DNA of 13,598 bases from an uncultured Eubacteriales bacterium (GTDB taxonomy: Bacteria; Bacillota; Clostridia; Christensenellales; Borkfalkiaceae): assembly GCA_900543915.1 (NCBI GenBank), contig UQTB01000038.1:1-13598 (forward strand), read 5' to 3'. The notes beneath the pieces are model-generated. The model ran no database searches and was not told where the DNA came from. It saw only the letters and a program-made list of their open reading frames with translations. Made by a program: the position numbers and the translations under genes. Shown here one piece after another: positions 1-6,820 of the stretch; position 1 is the stretch's first letter, and each line of letters starts with the position of its first letter.

Positions 1-452
1 TCGTAATCGCCGTACGGCGGGCGGAAGAGCGTCACTTCCTCTCCCGTGACGGCCTTGATCGCCATGGAAGAGCGCGTCAGCTCCTCCTCGATCTGCGCCT
101 CCGTCAGTTTGCTCATATACGAGTGCGTGGTCGAATGCGTGCCGATCGCATGGCCGCCGCCCGCGATTTTTTTTACGAGATCGGGGTATTTCGTCGTCCA
201 GAATTCCACCATGAAGAAGGTGGAGACCACCTTTTCCCGCTCCATGATATTGAGGAGCGTCTCGGTGTAATCCGTCCCCCAGGCGCAGTCGAAGGAGATC
301 GCCACTTTCTTTTCCTCCGTTCCGACCGAGTAAATGGGCAGTTTTTTCTGCCGGGAAAAAGCCACCGTCGCGCCCACCGGCACAAAGACCGCGAACGCCA
401 GAACGAGCAGCGCGATGATCAGCGTCTTTTTTCTGAGGACTACGAATTTCAT
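1..452 (-). CDS. PdaB-like polysaccharide deacetylase, 3' end cut by the window edge
   Basis: The visible 150 residues start with a short basic segment and one membrane helix (about residues 9-31), so the protein is probably anchored or exported. A NodB polysaccharide deacetylase domain follows. Its motif 1 reads SFDCAWG (D55), with Cys where the usual second metal-binding Asp would be; motif 2 is HSTTH (H106, H110); motif 3 is RPPYG (144-148). The SFDxxWG form of motif 1 is typical of the PdaB branch, which in spore formers acts on cortex peptidoglycan, so this is closer to PdaB than to chitin or peptidoglycan deacetylases with the TFDDGP motif. An AAGGAG site lies 12 bases before the ATG, which is slightly long. 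The C-terminal part, including motifs 4 and 5, is outside the window, so activity cannot be judged. A sporulation role is inferred from family resemblance only. Confidence 0.88.
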   Translation of the reverse strand, partial: MKFVVLRKKTLIIALLVLAFAVFVPVGATVAFSRQKKLPIYSVGTEEKKVAISFDCAWGTDYTETLLNIMEREKVVSTFFMVEFWTTKYPDLVKKIAGGGHAIGTHSTTHSYMSKLTEAQIEEELTRSSMAIKAVTGEEVTLFRPPYGDY

Positions 453-560
453 TTTAACAGAATGCTCCTTTCGGAATTTGAGAATTTTTGGAGGCTTTTC
501 GTCTATTTTGTCGAAGGGCGCGCGTTCCCGCGGAACCGCTTGTCCGAAGTTCTCCGCTCT

Positions 561-589
561 AACCTATGCGGCAGCCGCCACGGTTATGA
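561..589 (-). promoter_or_regulatory. Possible sporulation sigma-E-like promoter for the PdaB-like gene
   Basis: On the minus strand TCATAAC (589-583) and CATAGGTT (568-561) are separated by exactly 14 bases. This resembles the Bacillus sigma-E pattern KMATATT-N14-CATACAMT (5 of 7 and 5 of 8 matches). No convincing sigma-A promoter is seen between the upstream terminator and the gene. The predicted leader would be about 100 bases, which is long, and a match this loose can arise by chance. Confidence 0.25.
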
Positions 590-611
590 CCGATGCCAAA
601 TTTTTGCGCGC

Positions 612-648
612 GAAAAAGCCCCGCCGGCTTTTTCTGCCGGCGGGGCTC
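612..648 (-). terminator. Rho-independent terminator after the SPFH/RHH unit
   Basis: Perfect 12-bp arms (617-628 and 636-647, AGCCCCGCCGGC and its complement) enclose a 7-base loop. Read leftwards the hairpin is followed by TTTTT. It lies about 20 bases past the stop of the ribbon-helix-helix gene and insulates the PdaB-like gene from upstream transcription. Confidence 0.9.
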
Positions 649-668
649 TTCGGATTGCGCCCGAAGCG

Positions 669-872
669 CTATTTAAGATCCAGTTCGGGAGGAACGTCCA
701 GCTCCTCCGATACATATTTGCCGTTTTTCTTGCGCTGGCGGACGCATTCGGACAAAAGATATTCGATCTGCCCGTTCACCGAACGGAAATCGTCTTCCGC
801 CCACGCGGCGATGGCGTCATACAGTTTGGGAGACAGGCGGAGCGGCACCTGTTTCTTCTGCGAATCGTTCAT
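669..872 (-). CDS. Arc-type ribbon-helix-helix DNA-binding protein
   Basis: This 67-residue protein has the ribbon-helix-helix plan: a strand with alternating residues (VPLRLSP, 9-15), helix A (LYDAIAAWAEDDF, about 17-29), a turn with S31, V32, N33 and G34, and helix B (QIEYLLSECVRQRKK, about 35-49). The tail (50-67) is acidic and short. Such proteins bind DNA as dimers, inserting the strand pair into the major groove. Its ATG overlaps the SPFH stop by one base (TGATG), so the two are translationally coupled, and a terminator follows. Two identical palindromes on the operon promoter make it a good candidate for an autorepressor (inferred). It could also be mis-seen as a HicB/Arc-type antitoxin, but no toxin gene is beside it. 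Confidence 0.85.
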   Translation of the reverse strand: MNDSQKKQVPLRLSPKLYDAIAAWAEDDFRSVNGQIEYLLSECVRQRKKNGKYVSEELDVPPELDLK

Positions 873-1888
873 CAGTACAGGCTGCCCGAATTGACGACCG
901 GCTGGGCGTCGCGGTTGCCGCAGAGGACGACCAGGAGGTTGGAGACCATCGCGGCCTTGCGCTCCTCGTCCAGAGAAACCACGTTCTTTTCGTTCAGCCG
1001 TTCGAGCGCCATCTCGACCATTCCGACCGCGCCGTCCACGATCATCTTGCGCGCGTCGATGATGGCGGAAGCCTGCTGGCGCTGCAGCATGACCGCCGCG
1101 ATCTCGGGCGCATACGCGAGGTATGTAATCCTCGCCTCGATCACCTCGATGCCCGCATCCTCCACGCGCTGCTGGATCTCGTTGCGGATGCGCTCCGCGA
1201 CCACTTCGCTGGAGCCGCGCAGGCTCCCCTCGTCCGCAATGCCGTCCCCCGTCGTATCCACGTTGGGCGCCACGTCGTACGGGTAAATGCGCACGATGTT
1301 TCTCAGCGCGCTGTCGCATTGAAGAGAGAGATATTCCTTGTAATTATCCACGTTGAACACCGCCTTCGCGGTATCCACCACCCGCCACATGACCGCGATC
1401 CCGATCTCGACGGGATTGCCGAGGCAGTCGTTGATCTTCTGGCGGTTGTTGTTGAGCGTCATGATTTTCAGCGAGATCTTCCGGCTCGCGAGCTCCGCCG
1501 CCTGCGCGGAAGCCTCCGCCCCCGAGAGCTTGCCGGAGACGGTGAGATTGACGTCCCCGCTCTGGTTCAGCTTGGTGCGCGCCGCGGGGTTGACGCCCTG
1601 GCAGAAGGGGTTGACGAAATAGAATCCCTCGCCCTTCAGTGTGCCGATATATTTGCCGAACAGCGTGAGCACGAGCGCCTCCTGCGGTTTCAGAATCTTG
1701 AAACCGGGAATCAGAATCCAGCAGAGGCAGAGATATGCCAGACTTACGATAAAGAGGGCGGGCGATTTCCCTTCCTCCAGCATCATGCCGCCGAATACGA
1801 TGCCGACGACGGACGCAATGAGCAGAGCGACGGTAATCAGCATGACCAACATGCCGTGTTTTTTCCCGCTTAAAACTTTTTCCTTCAT
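872..1888 (-). CDS. SPFH/band 7 membrane protein
   Basis: The 338-residue protein has two N-terminal membrane helices (about residues 12-35 and 42-65), then an SPFH/prohibitin-homology domain that begins at KPQEALVLTLFGKYIGTLKG and continues past residue 250. The stretch from about 230 to 300 (ERIRNEIQQRVEDAGIEVIE, then MLQRQQASAIIDARK) is the usual end of the SPFH domain and the start of a helical oligomerisation region. Family members form membrane-bound rings or scaffolds linked to microdomains, protease control or envelope stress; the exact role of this one is unknown. The ATG has an AGGAGA site 7 bases upstream. The gene is first in a two-gene operon with the ribbon-helix-helix protein and has its own sigma-A promoter. 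The pairing suggests that the level of this scaffold is feedback-controlled, which is an inference. Confidence 0.9.
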   Translation of the reverse strand: MKEKVLSGKKHGMLVMLITVALLIASVVGIVFGGMMLEEGKSPALFIVSLAYLCLCWILIPGFKILKPQEALVLTLFGKYIGTLKGEGFYFVNPFCQGVNPAARTKLNQSGDVNLTVSGKLSGAEASAQAAELASRKISLKIMTLNNNRQKINDCLGNPVEIGIAVMWRVVDTAKAVFNVDNYKEYLSLQCDSALRNIVRIYPYDVAPNVDTTGDGIADEGSLRGSSEVVAERIRNEIQQRVEDAGIEVIEARITYLAYAPEIAAVMLQRQQASAIIDARKMIVDGAVGMVEMALERLNEKNVVSLDEERKAAMVSNLLVVLCGNRDAQPVVNSGSLY

Positions 1889-1910
1889 AACCTTCTCCTT
1901 TTATATATAT

Positions 1911-1931
1911 TTGATATCAATATGATATCAT
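1911..1931. promoter_or_regulatory. Tandem palindromic operator (two TGATATCA sites)
   Basis: Two perfect 10-bp palindromes, TTGATATCAA (1911-1920) and ATGATATCAT (1922-1931), share the core TGATATCA and have centres 11 bp apart, one helical turn. The upstream one covers the -10 element and the other the expected transcription start of the SPFH gene. The spacing suits two ribbon-helix-helix dimers bound side by side on one DNA face, as for phage P22 Arc. Binding by the protein encoded at 669-872 is inferred. Confidence 0.6.
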
Positions 1932-1950
1932 TTAAAAGGAGTTCTGTCAA
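1922..1950 (-). promoter_or_regulatory. Sigma-A promoter of the SPFH/RHH operon
   Basis: On the minus strand a perfect -35 TTGACA (1950-1945) is followed by a 17-base spacer and a -10 TATCAT (1927-1922). The expected start is near 1915, about 27 bases before the SPFH ATG. The -10 lies inside one of the two TGATATCA palindromes. Confidence 0.8.
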
Positions 1951-2073
1951 CCGTTTTTCCCATTTTTCGATAAGAAAGATTCCGATTCCTCCGCACAGCC
2001 GCGGGGTACGCCCGCGCGGAACGCGCCGAAATGCCCGATAATGTTTATATGCCGCCTGAAAAAGCCATTATAG

Positions 2074-2099
2074 AAAAATCTCCGGAATCCGGAGATTTT
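2074..2099 (-). terminator. Rho-independent terminator after mrp
   Basis: The 9-bp arms ATCTCCGGA and TCCGGAGAT are separated by one base and flanked by A and T runs that extend the pairing, so the real loop takes in a few arm bases. Read leftwards it ends in TTTTT, 15 bases past the mrp stop. The near-perfect symmetry could allow it to work in both directions, though no rightward gene ends here. Confidence 0.8.
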
Positions 2100-2113
2100 G
2101 ATGTGATATTCCT

Positions 2114-2941
2114 CTATTTGGAGAGCACGGTCTCGATCATAGTGCAGGCGTCGTCCAGCCAGCTCCCCTCAAAGAGCTCCACCAGCCCCCTGTCGCAGAG
2201 AGACGCGAGGTCGGGCGTGATCGGAATCTGCGCCAGCACGGGCAGAGCATATCTGGCGGCGGTCTCCTCCGTCTTGCCCTTGCCGTAAAGATAGATCTTC
2301 TCCCTGCAGCCGGGACATTCGACGTAGCTCATGTTCTCCACCAGCCCCAATATGGGGATGTTCATCATCTTCGCCATCTTGACCGCCTTTTCCACCACGT
2401 CGGCGACCAGTTCCTGCGGGGAAGTCACCATGATGATGCCGTCGACGGGCAGGCTCTGCAAGACGGTCAGCGGGATATCTCCCGTTCCCGGCGGCATATC
2501 CACGAACATATAGTCCACGTCCGTCCAGACGACGTCCGTCCAGAACTGCGTCACCACGCCGCCCAGAATGGGGCCGCGCCAGACGACCGGTTCGGAGGTA
2601 TCTTCCAGAAAATAATTGATGGAAACCGTCTCGATCCCTGTCTTGGTATCGATGGGCTGAATGCCCGCTTCCGTGCCGTCCGCCCTGCCCTTGATGCCGA
2701 ACATGCGGGGAACGGAGGGGCCGGTGACGTCCGCGTCCATGACGGCGGTCTGATGCCCTCTGCGCTGCATTAAGACGGACATCAGCGCGGTGACGAGGGA
2801 TTTTCCCACGCCGCCCTTTCCGCTCATCACGGCGATGACTCTGCGCACCGTGGAAGCCGGATTGGGGGCTTTGATCAAATTTTCCTTTTCCTTGCTCTCG
2901 CAGCTTTCGCCGCAGGAGGAGCAATCGTGTGTACAACCCAT
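2114..2941 (-). CDS. mrp: Mrp/NBP35-type ATP-binding iron-sulphur cluster carrier
   Basis: A 275-residue P-loop ATPase of the Mrp/ApbC/NBP35 group, cytosolic proteins that hold and pass on Fe-S clusters. The deviant Walker A is GKGGVGKS (41-48); the switch and Walker B part is DADVTGPSVP (69-78) and VDMPPGTGD (147-155); the C-terminal CPGC (C209, C212) is the CxxC pair that bridges a cluster between two subunits. The N-terminus has an extra cysteine cluster (C3, C7, C10, C14), as in many clostridial Mrp proteins and reminiscent of the ferredoxin-like cluster of eukaryotic Nbp35. The N-terminal MIP18/DUF59 domain of many Mrp proteins is absent. A GAGAGGT ribosome site precedes the ATG. The gene begins 19 bases after the typA stop and is last in its operon. 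MinD/ParA membership is unlikely given the CxxC pair. Confidence 0.95.
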   Translation of the reverse strand: MGCTHDCSSCGESCESKEKENLIKAPNPASTVRRVIAVMSGKGGVGKSLVTALMSVLMQRRGHQTAVMDADVTGPSVPRMFGIKGRADGTEAGIQPIDTKTGIETVSINYFLEDTSEPVVWRGPILGGVVTQFWTDVVWTDVDYMFVDMPPGTGDIPLTVLQSLPVDGIIMVTSPQELVADVVEKAVKMAKMMNIPILGLVENMSYVECPGCREKIYLYGKGKTEETAARYALPVLAQIPITPDLASLCDRGLVELFEGSWLDDACTMIETVLSK

Positions 2942-2960
2942 AAAATATTACCTCTCAGAT

Positions 2961-4784
2961 TTATTCCAGGCCTCTCGCCTTTTTCTTCAGCCGCTGCTCG
3001 GTGTTTAAAGTCTTTTTGCGGATGCGGATGCTCTTTGGCGTCACCTCCAGCAGCTCGTCGTCGCCCAAAAACTCCATGGATTCCTCCAGGCTCATCAGCC
3101 GCGGCGGCTCCAGGCGGAGCGCGTCGTCCGAGCCGGAGGCGCGCATGTTGGTCATGTGCTTCCGCTTGCATACGTTGACGGAGATATCTTCCGCCTTGGG
3201 CGAAACGCCCACCACCATGCCCTCGTAGACGGGCGTTCCCGGCGTGATGAAGAGCTGCCCTCTGCCCTGGGCGTTGAAGAGGCCGTACGTGACCGCCTCG
3301 CCCGTCTCGAAGGCGACGAGGGAACCCGTCAGCCGGCGCTCGATCTCGCCTTTGTAGGGCTGATATTCCATAAATACCGTGTTGAACACCCCTTCGCCGC
3401 GCGTATCCGTCAGAAACTGGCTCTTATAGCCGAAGAGCCCGCGCGCGGGAACGGCGAATTCCAGACGAATCCGGCTGCCGACGTTCTCCATCTGCAAGAG
3501 TTCCCCCTTGCGCGTTCCCATGCTGGAAAAGACGGAGCCGGTCTTGTCTTCCGGCACGTCCACCACCAGCCGCTCGACGGGCTCGTATTTTACCCCGTCG
3601 ATCTCCTTATACAGCACCCTGGGCGCGCCCACCTGAAATTCATACCCGCCGCGGCGCATGGTCTCGATGAGAATGGAAAGATGCATTTCCCCTCTCCCGC
3701 AGACGCGGAAGGAATCCGCGGAATCGGTTTCCTCCACGCGGAGGGAGACGTCCTTCAGCATTTCCCGAAACAGCCTGTCCCGCAGATGGCGGGTGGTGAC
3801 GAACTTTCCCTCCTTTCCGGCGAACGGGCTGTCGTTGACCGAAAAGGTCATCTCCACCGTCGGCTCGGAGATCTTCACGAAGGGGACGGGCTCCGGCACG
3901 GCGGGATCGCAGACGGTATCCCCGATGGAGAGCCCGTCCAGCCCCGAAAAACAGACGATGTCGCCCGCGGCAGCGCTGTCGACGGGGCTGCGCTCCAGCC
4001 CCTCGATCTGATAGAGCGAGACCAGTTTTCCGCTCTTCATGCGGCCCTCCGCGTTGTAATTGGTGACCGCCACGTCCTGATTGACGCGCGCGGTTCCCCG
4101 TTCGATCCGCCCGATGCCGATGCGCCCGACGTATTCGTTGTAGTCGATGGAGGAAACCAGAATCTGCAGGGCGCCCGCGGGATCCACTTCCTGCGGTTCA
4201 AAATGCTCCACGATCGTGTCGAACAGGGGCTTTAAATCCTTCCCCTCTTCGTGAAAGTCGAGCGTCGCCGTGCCCTGCCGCCCCGAACAGTATACGACGG
4301 GGCTCAGCAGCTGCTCGTCCGAAGCGTTGAGGTCGAGCAGAAGCCCCAAAATCTCGTCCTGCACCTCCTCGAGGCGGGCGTCCGGGCGGTCGATCTTGTT
4401 GACGACGACGATGAGCTTGTGCCCGAGTTCCAGCGCCTTCTGCACGACGAAGCGCGTCTGCGGCATGGGCCCCTCGCAGGCGTCTACCAGGACGAGCACG
4501 CCGTTCACCATCTTCAGCACGCGCTCCACTTCCCCGCCGAAATCGGCGTGTCCCGGCGTATCGACGATGTTGATCTTGACGCCCTTGTAGTGCACCGAAG
4601 TATTCTTCGCCAGAATCGTGATGCCGCGCTCCCGCTCCAGGTCGTTGCTGTCCATCACGCGGTCCGCGACCTGCTGATTTTCCCTGAAAATACCCCCCTG
4701 TTTCAACATCTCGTTGACGAGGGTGGTCTTGCCGTGGTCGACGTGCGCGATGATCGCCACGTTTCTCAAATCCTTCCGAACCAA
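2961..4784 (-). CDS. typA: Ribosome-associated translational GTPase TypA/BipA
   Basis: The 607 residues match the usual TypA/BipA length. The GTPase motifs are intact: G1 AHVDHGKT (13-20), G2 with RERGITI (51-57), G3 DTPGH (75-79), G4 NKID (129-132). EF-G-like domain II, domains III and V, and the BipA-specific C-terminal domain follow (for example KRKHMTNMRASGSDDA near residue 540). TypA binds the 70S ribosome and is linked to stress, low temperature and late 50S assembly. The start is TTG, which gives the family N-terminus MVRKDLRNVAIIAHVDHGKT; an AGGAGA site lies upstream, with about 9-10 bases between it and the TTG, and no better ATG exists. It starts 28 bases after the Nudix gene and is co-transcribed with mrp. 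Confidence 0.97.
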   Translation of the reverse strand: MVRKDLRNVAIIAHVDHGKTTLVNEMLKQGGIFRENQQVADRVMDSNDLERERGITILAKNTSVHYKGVKINIVDTPGHADFGGEVERVLKMVNGVLVLVDACEGPMPQTRFVVQKALELGHKLIVVVNKIDRPDARLEEVQDEILGLLLDLNASDEQLLSPVVYCSGRQGTATLDFHEEGKDLKPLFDTIVEHFEPQEVDPAGALQILVSSIDYNEYVGRIGIGRIERGTARVNQDVAVTNYNAEGRMKSGKLVSLYQIEGLERSPVDSAAAGDIVCFSGLDGLSIGDTVCDPAVPEPVPFVKISEPTVEMTFSVNDSPFAGKEGKFVTTRHLRDRLFREMLKDVSLRVEETDSADSFRVCGRGEMHLSILIETMRRGGYEFQVGAPRVLYKEIDGVKYEPVERLVVDVPEDKTGSVFSSMGTRKGELLQMENVGSRIRLEFAVPARGLFGYKSQFLTDTRGEGVFNTVFMEYQPYKGEIERRLTGSLVAFETGEAVTYGLFNAQGRGQLFITPGTPVYEGMVVGVSPKAEDISVNVCKRKHMTNMRASGSDDALRLEPPRLMSLEESMEFLGDDELLEVTPKSIRIRKKTLNTEQRLKKKARGLE

Positions 4785-4812
4785 ATTTCTCTTTCTCCTA
4801 ATTGTAAAGGTA

Positions 4813-5349
4813 TTATTTTTTCTCGTCCTTTTCCCTCATTGCGAGCGCGTGGGAAAGCAGTGCGATCACCGTCTTTCCGTCCCGGATCTCTCCGCGCTGA
4901 ACCATCGCGAGCGCCTCTTTGAAGGGCAGCCAGAAAGCGGTCACTTCCTCTCCCTCGTCGGGATGAGACGCACCCGCGCTCAGTCCCTCCGCCCCGTAGA
5001 TATATAGCTTCTCGTCGGTATAGCCGGGCGTGGGATAGATCACATATAAAAGGCGGATCTGCTCCGCCGTGTATCCCGTCTCCTCGGACAGCTCGCGCGC
5101 CGCCGTGACTGCGGGGTCTTCTCCCTCTTCCACTTTGCCCGCGGGGAGCTCTGTCAGCACCTCGCCGTAGGCATAGCGGTACTGCTTTACCAGCAGCACG
5201 CTGCCCCGCTCAACGCAGAGCACCGCGCAGCCGCCCCGGTGCTCCACCACCTCGCGCGTGGTCGGCCTGCCGTCGGCGACGACGTCGTCCTTTCTCAGAT
5301 TGAGGATCTTTCCGCGGTAAATATACTGCCTGCGTACGGTCTCTTCCAT
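4813..5349 (-). CDS. Nudix hydrolase, ADP-ribose pyrophosphatase type
   Basis: The protein has 178 residues and a complete Nudix box from G71 to Y93 (G71, E77, R85, E86, E89, E90, G92), which binds Mg and cleaves nucleoside diphosphates linked to another group. The segment YPTPGYTDEKLYIY after the box, with a Pro about 16 residues downstream and the following DEK, is typical of ADP-ribose pyrophosphatases (NudF/YqkG), so ADP-ribose is the likely substrate. The N-terminal strand region (YIYRGKILNLRKDDV) also fits that group and usually mediates dimer formation. Its ATG shares one base with the upstream stop (TGATG) and has a GGGGGA site, so it is coupled to the upstream gene. The substrate is assigned from family knowledge, not shown. 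Confidence 0.92.
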   Translation of the reverse strand: MEETVRRQYIYRGKILNLRKDDVVADGRPTTREVVEHRGGCAVLCVERGSVLLVKQYRYAYGEVLTELPAGKVEEGEDPAVTAARELSEETGYTAEQIRLLYVIYPTPGYTDEKLYIYGAEGLSAGASHPDEGEEVTAFWLPFKEALAMVQRGEIRDGKTVIALLSHALAMREKDEKK

Positions 5350-6128
5350 CAGAGGATTCCCCCTTTCACGAAGAGTTCCTTCATTTCGGCGGTTTTCAGC
5401 CGCAGAGCGGGATACGCCAGGGAGACGAACTGATAGCAGACGAACGCATAGCGGATTTTTTCCTTGTCCGAGCTGTCCACCGCCTGCGAATAGGCGTCGA
5501 ACACCAGCATGATGTCTGCAAGCACTTCCGGCTGAATCGCGGCGGACATCAGGCGGCTGCGGTCGCTCCTGATCAGATCGCGGACGCGGTTTAAAAGCCC
5601 CTCGTCCACGACGCGGTTCTCCTCCAGCTTGCGCGCCACCACCGCGCGCTCCTGCAAAATGCGCAGCTCGTCCTTCGGCTCGCGCAGGCGCCCCTCTATG
5701 ATTCCCTCCGTGAGCACCTTCATCGCGTGCACGAACGGGCGGATCATCTGATTGACGAAGAGCGTATACCCCTCCATGTAATCCCCGCTCTCGCAGAAAT
5801 ACTCCTTCAGAAACTCCATCAGAGAAATCTTCTTCGCGTCCAGATCCAAAAGAATGCGGAACGTGAGCGCGATCGCCTCGCGCGTGTTGTCCGGCGGGAT
5901 GAATTCGCCCTTGTTCTCACTCCCGTAAGAGGAAGAGACAAAGTGCTTTTTGAGCGATTCCTCGTAATCGAAGTGAAAGAGACTGCTCTCGACGATCCCG
6001 GAAAGGGATTCGGATGCGGCGATCGCCTTCAGAATCCCCACGATCTTGATATCCGCCAGAATATATTTGGAGCGGATCAATTCCTCCGCGCGCTCGACAA
6101 ATACGTCCAGTTCTTCCCGTTTGGTCAT
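5349..6128 (-). CDS. Unrecognised all-helical cytosolic protein heading the typA operon
   Basis: I do not recognise this 259-residue protein. The sequence reads as almost entirely helical: no signal peptide, no membrane helix, few Gly or Pro, many Glu, Lys, Arg, Leu and Ala. Two helix-rich halves are joined by a charged middle (about 140-190: EGRLREPKDELRILQERA, KLEENRVVDEGLLNRVRD). A polar stretch rich in Ser, Gly and Asn (about 64-80) may be a loop. Only one cysteine pair region is evident (C111 and C232 approximately), so no metal site is suggested. The ATG has a very strong GGAGGAGAT site and lies behind an extended -10 promoter; the stop overlaps the Nudix ATG. Position as first gene of a Nudix-typA-mrp operon hints at a housekeeping or stress link, but that is only context. 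Confidence 0.85.
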   Translation of the reverse strand: MTKREELDVFVERAEELIRSKYILADIKIVGILKAIAASESLSGIVESSLFHFDYEESLKKHFVSSSYGSENKGEFIPPDNTREAIALTFRILLDLDAKKISLMEFLKEYFCESGDYMEGYTLFVNQMIRPFVHAMKVLTEGIIEGRLREPKDELRILQERAVVARKLEENRVVDEGLLNRVRDLIRSDRSRLMSAAIQPEVLADIMLVFDAYSQAVDSSDKEKIRYAFVCYQFVSLAYPALRLKTAEMKELFVKGGIL

Positions 6129-6154
6129 ATCTCCTCCGAAGCGTATTTTTCTCT

Positions 6155-6188
6155 ATTATACCATAAATAACCCGAATGGATATCGTTT
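6155..6188 (-). promoter_or_regulatory. Promoter of the leftward four-gene typA operon
   Basis: On the minus strand TATAAT (6160-6155) is preceded by TGG, giving an extended -10 (TGnTATAAT). No good -35 hexamer is found at 16-18 bases, which extended -10 promoters tolerate. It sits about 27 bases before the ATG at 6128. Confidence 0.6.
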
Positions 6189-6223
6189 TTGAGAAAAGTT
6201 TTATAAAAATTTGGCGAATTTTC

Positions 6224-6251
6224 TTTACAAAATCCGATTTTATGATATAAT
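6224..6251 (+). promoter_or_regulatory. Promoter of the DUF4364-TSCPD operon
   Basis: TTTACA (6224-6229) and TATAAT (6246-6251) are 16 bases apart, with TGA before the -10, so it is also an extended -10 promoter. The expected start is near 6258, which rules out the upstream in-frame GTG at 6255 and supports the ATG at 6282. An AAAATT-N5-AATTTT inverted repeat (6206-6222) lies just upstream of the -35. Confidence 0.75.
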
Positions 6252-6281
6252 GAAGTGTACAAAGGAAAAGGATGCGGATTT

Positions 6282-6806
6282 ATGCAGGTCAAAGGGGACG
6301 CCACTTTAAACAAATTAATCATTCTGTTCGTCTTCGACAAGATGGAAGTTCCCCTGTCCGAGAACACCATTCTGGATATGTGCTGTTCTTCCAATAACTG
6401 GATCGCCTATATGGACTGCCAGCCGGTGATCGCGCAGCTCTTGGAGCACGGCTTTATCTGCGATATCTCGGCGAGCGGCGAACCCATGTACGCCATCACG
6501 CCGGACGGGCGGGTCTGTCTTGCCAACTTTTTCGTGAAGATCCCCGCTTCCACGCGGGAAGAGATCTCCGTCTTTATCAAGCAGAACCGTCTCAAATACC
6601 GCAGAAAGCAGGAGTGCGTGGCGGATTACTACATGAACAAAGACGGCACCTATACCGTTTACCTGAAGATCATCGAGCCCGTTCAGCCCCTTCTGGAGCT
6701 GAAATTCGTCGTGCCCAACCGGCAGACGGCGAAAAACATCTATAAAAAATGGGAAGAAAAAGCCGCAAACGTCTATTCTTTGATTTACGACAATCTGGTT
6801 GATTAA
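6282..6806 (+). CDS. DUF4364 family protein (winged-helix-like)
   Basis: The 174-residue protein matches the clostridial DUF4364 family as I recall it. The N-terminal part (about 10-95) looks like a winged helix: helix KLIILFVFDKME, the family's PLSENTILDMCC, a recognition-helix candidate around WIAYMDCQPVIAQLLEHGF, and a wing (MYAITPDGRVCL). The C-terminal part has two strands (YTVYLKIIE, LLELKFVVP) and a helix. Such proteins are thought to be transcription regulators, but no target is established. A start at GTG 6255 would lie before the expected transcription start, so the ATG at 6282 with the AAGGAAAAGGA site is preferred. The TSCPD gene starts 14 bases after its stop and is co-transcribed; the leftward typA operon diverges from it. 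Confidence 0.85.
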   Translation: MQVKGDATLNKLIILFVFDKMEVPLSENTILDMCCSSNNWIAYMDCQPVIAQLLEHGFICDISASGEPMYAITPDGRVCLANFFVKIPASTREEISVFIKQNRLKYRRKQECVADYYMNKDGTYTVYLKIIEPVQPLLELKFVVPNRQTAKNIYKKWEEKAANVYSLIYDNLVD

Positions 6807-6820
6807 AGGAGGTAGTACCA

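Noticed and set aside
123..1286. Long rightward open frame of 387 codons opposite the deacetylase, RHH and SPFH genes
   Set aside because: It runs antisense to three genes with clear families, has an Arg- and Phe-rich low-meaning translation, and no ribosome site; it is a shadow of GC-rich coding DNA.
669..1888. SPFH and ribbon-helix-helix pair as a toxin-antitoxin module
   Set aside because: The small protein resembles Arc-type antitoxins, but the partner is a full SPFH membrane protein with no known toxin family resemblance.
2074..2099. TCTCCGGAATCCGGAGA palindrome as a transcription factor operator
   Set aside because: It lies just after the mrp stop and is flanked by A and T runs, which fits a terminator better.
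3156..4235. Rightward open frame of 359 codons within typA
   Set aside because: typA on the other strand has all GTPase motifs and covers it; no ribosome site or recognisable domain.
6255..6281. Upstream GTG start for the DUF4364 gene
   Set aside because: It lies 4 bases after the -10 hexamer and before the expected transcription start; the ATG at 6282 fits better.
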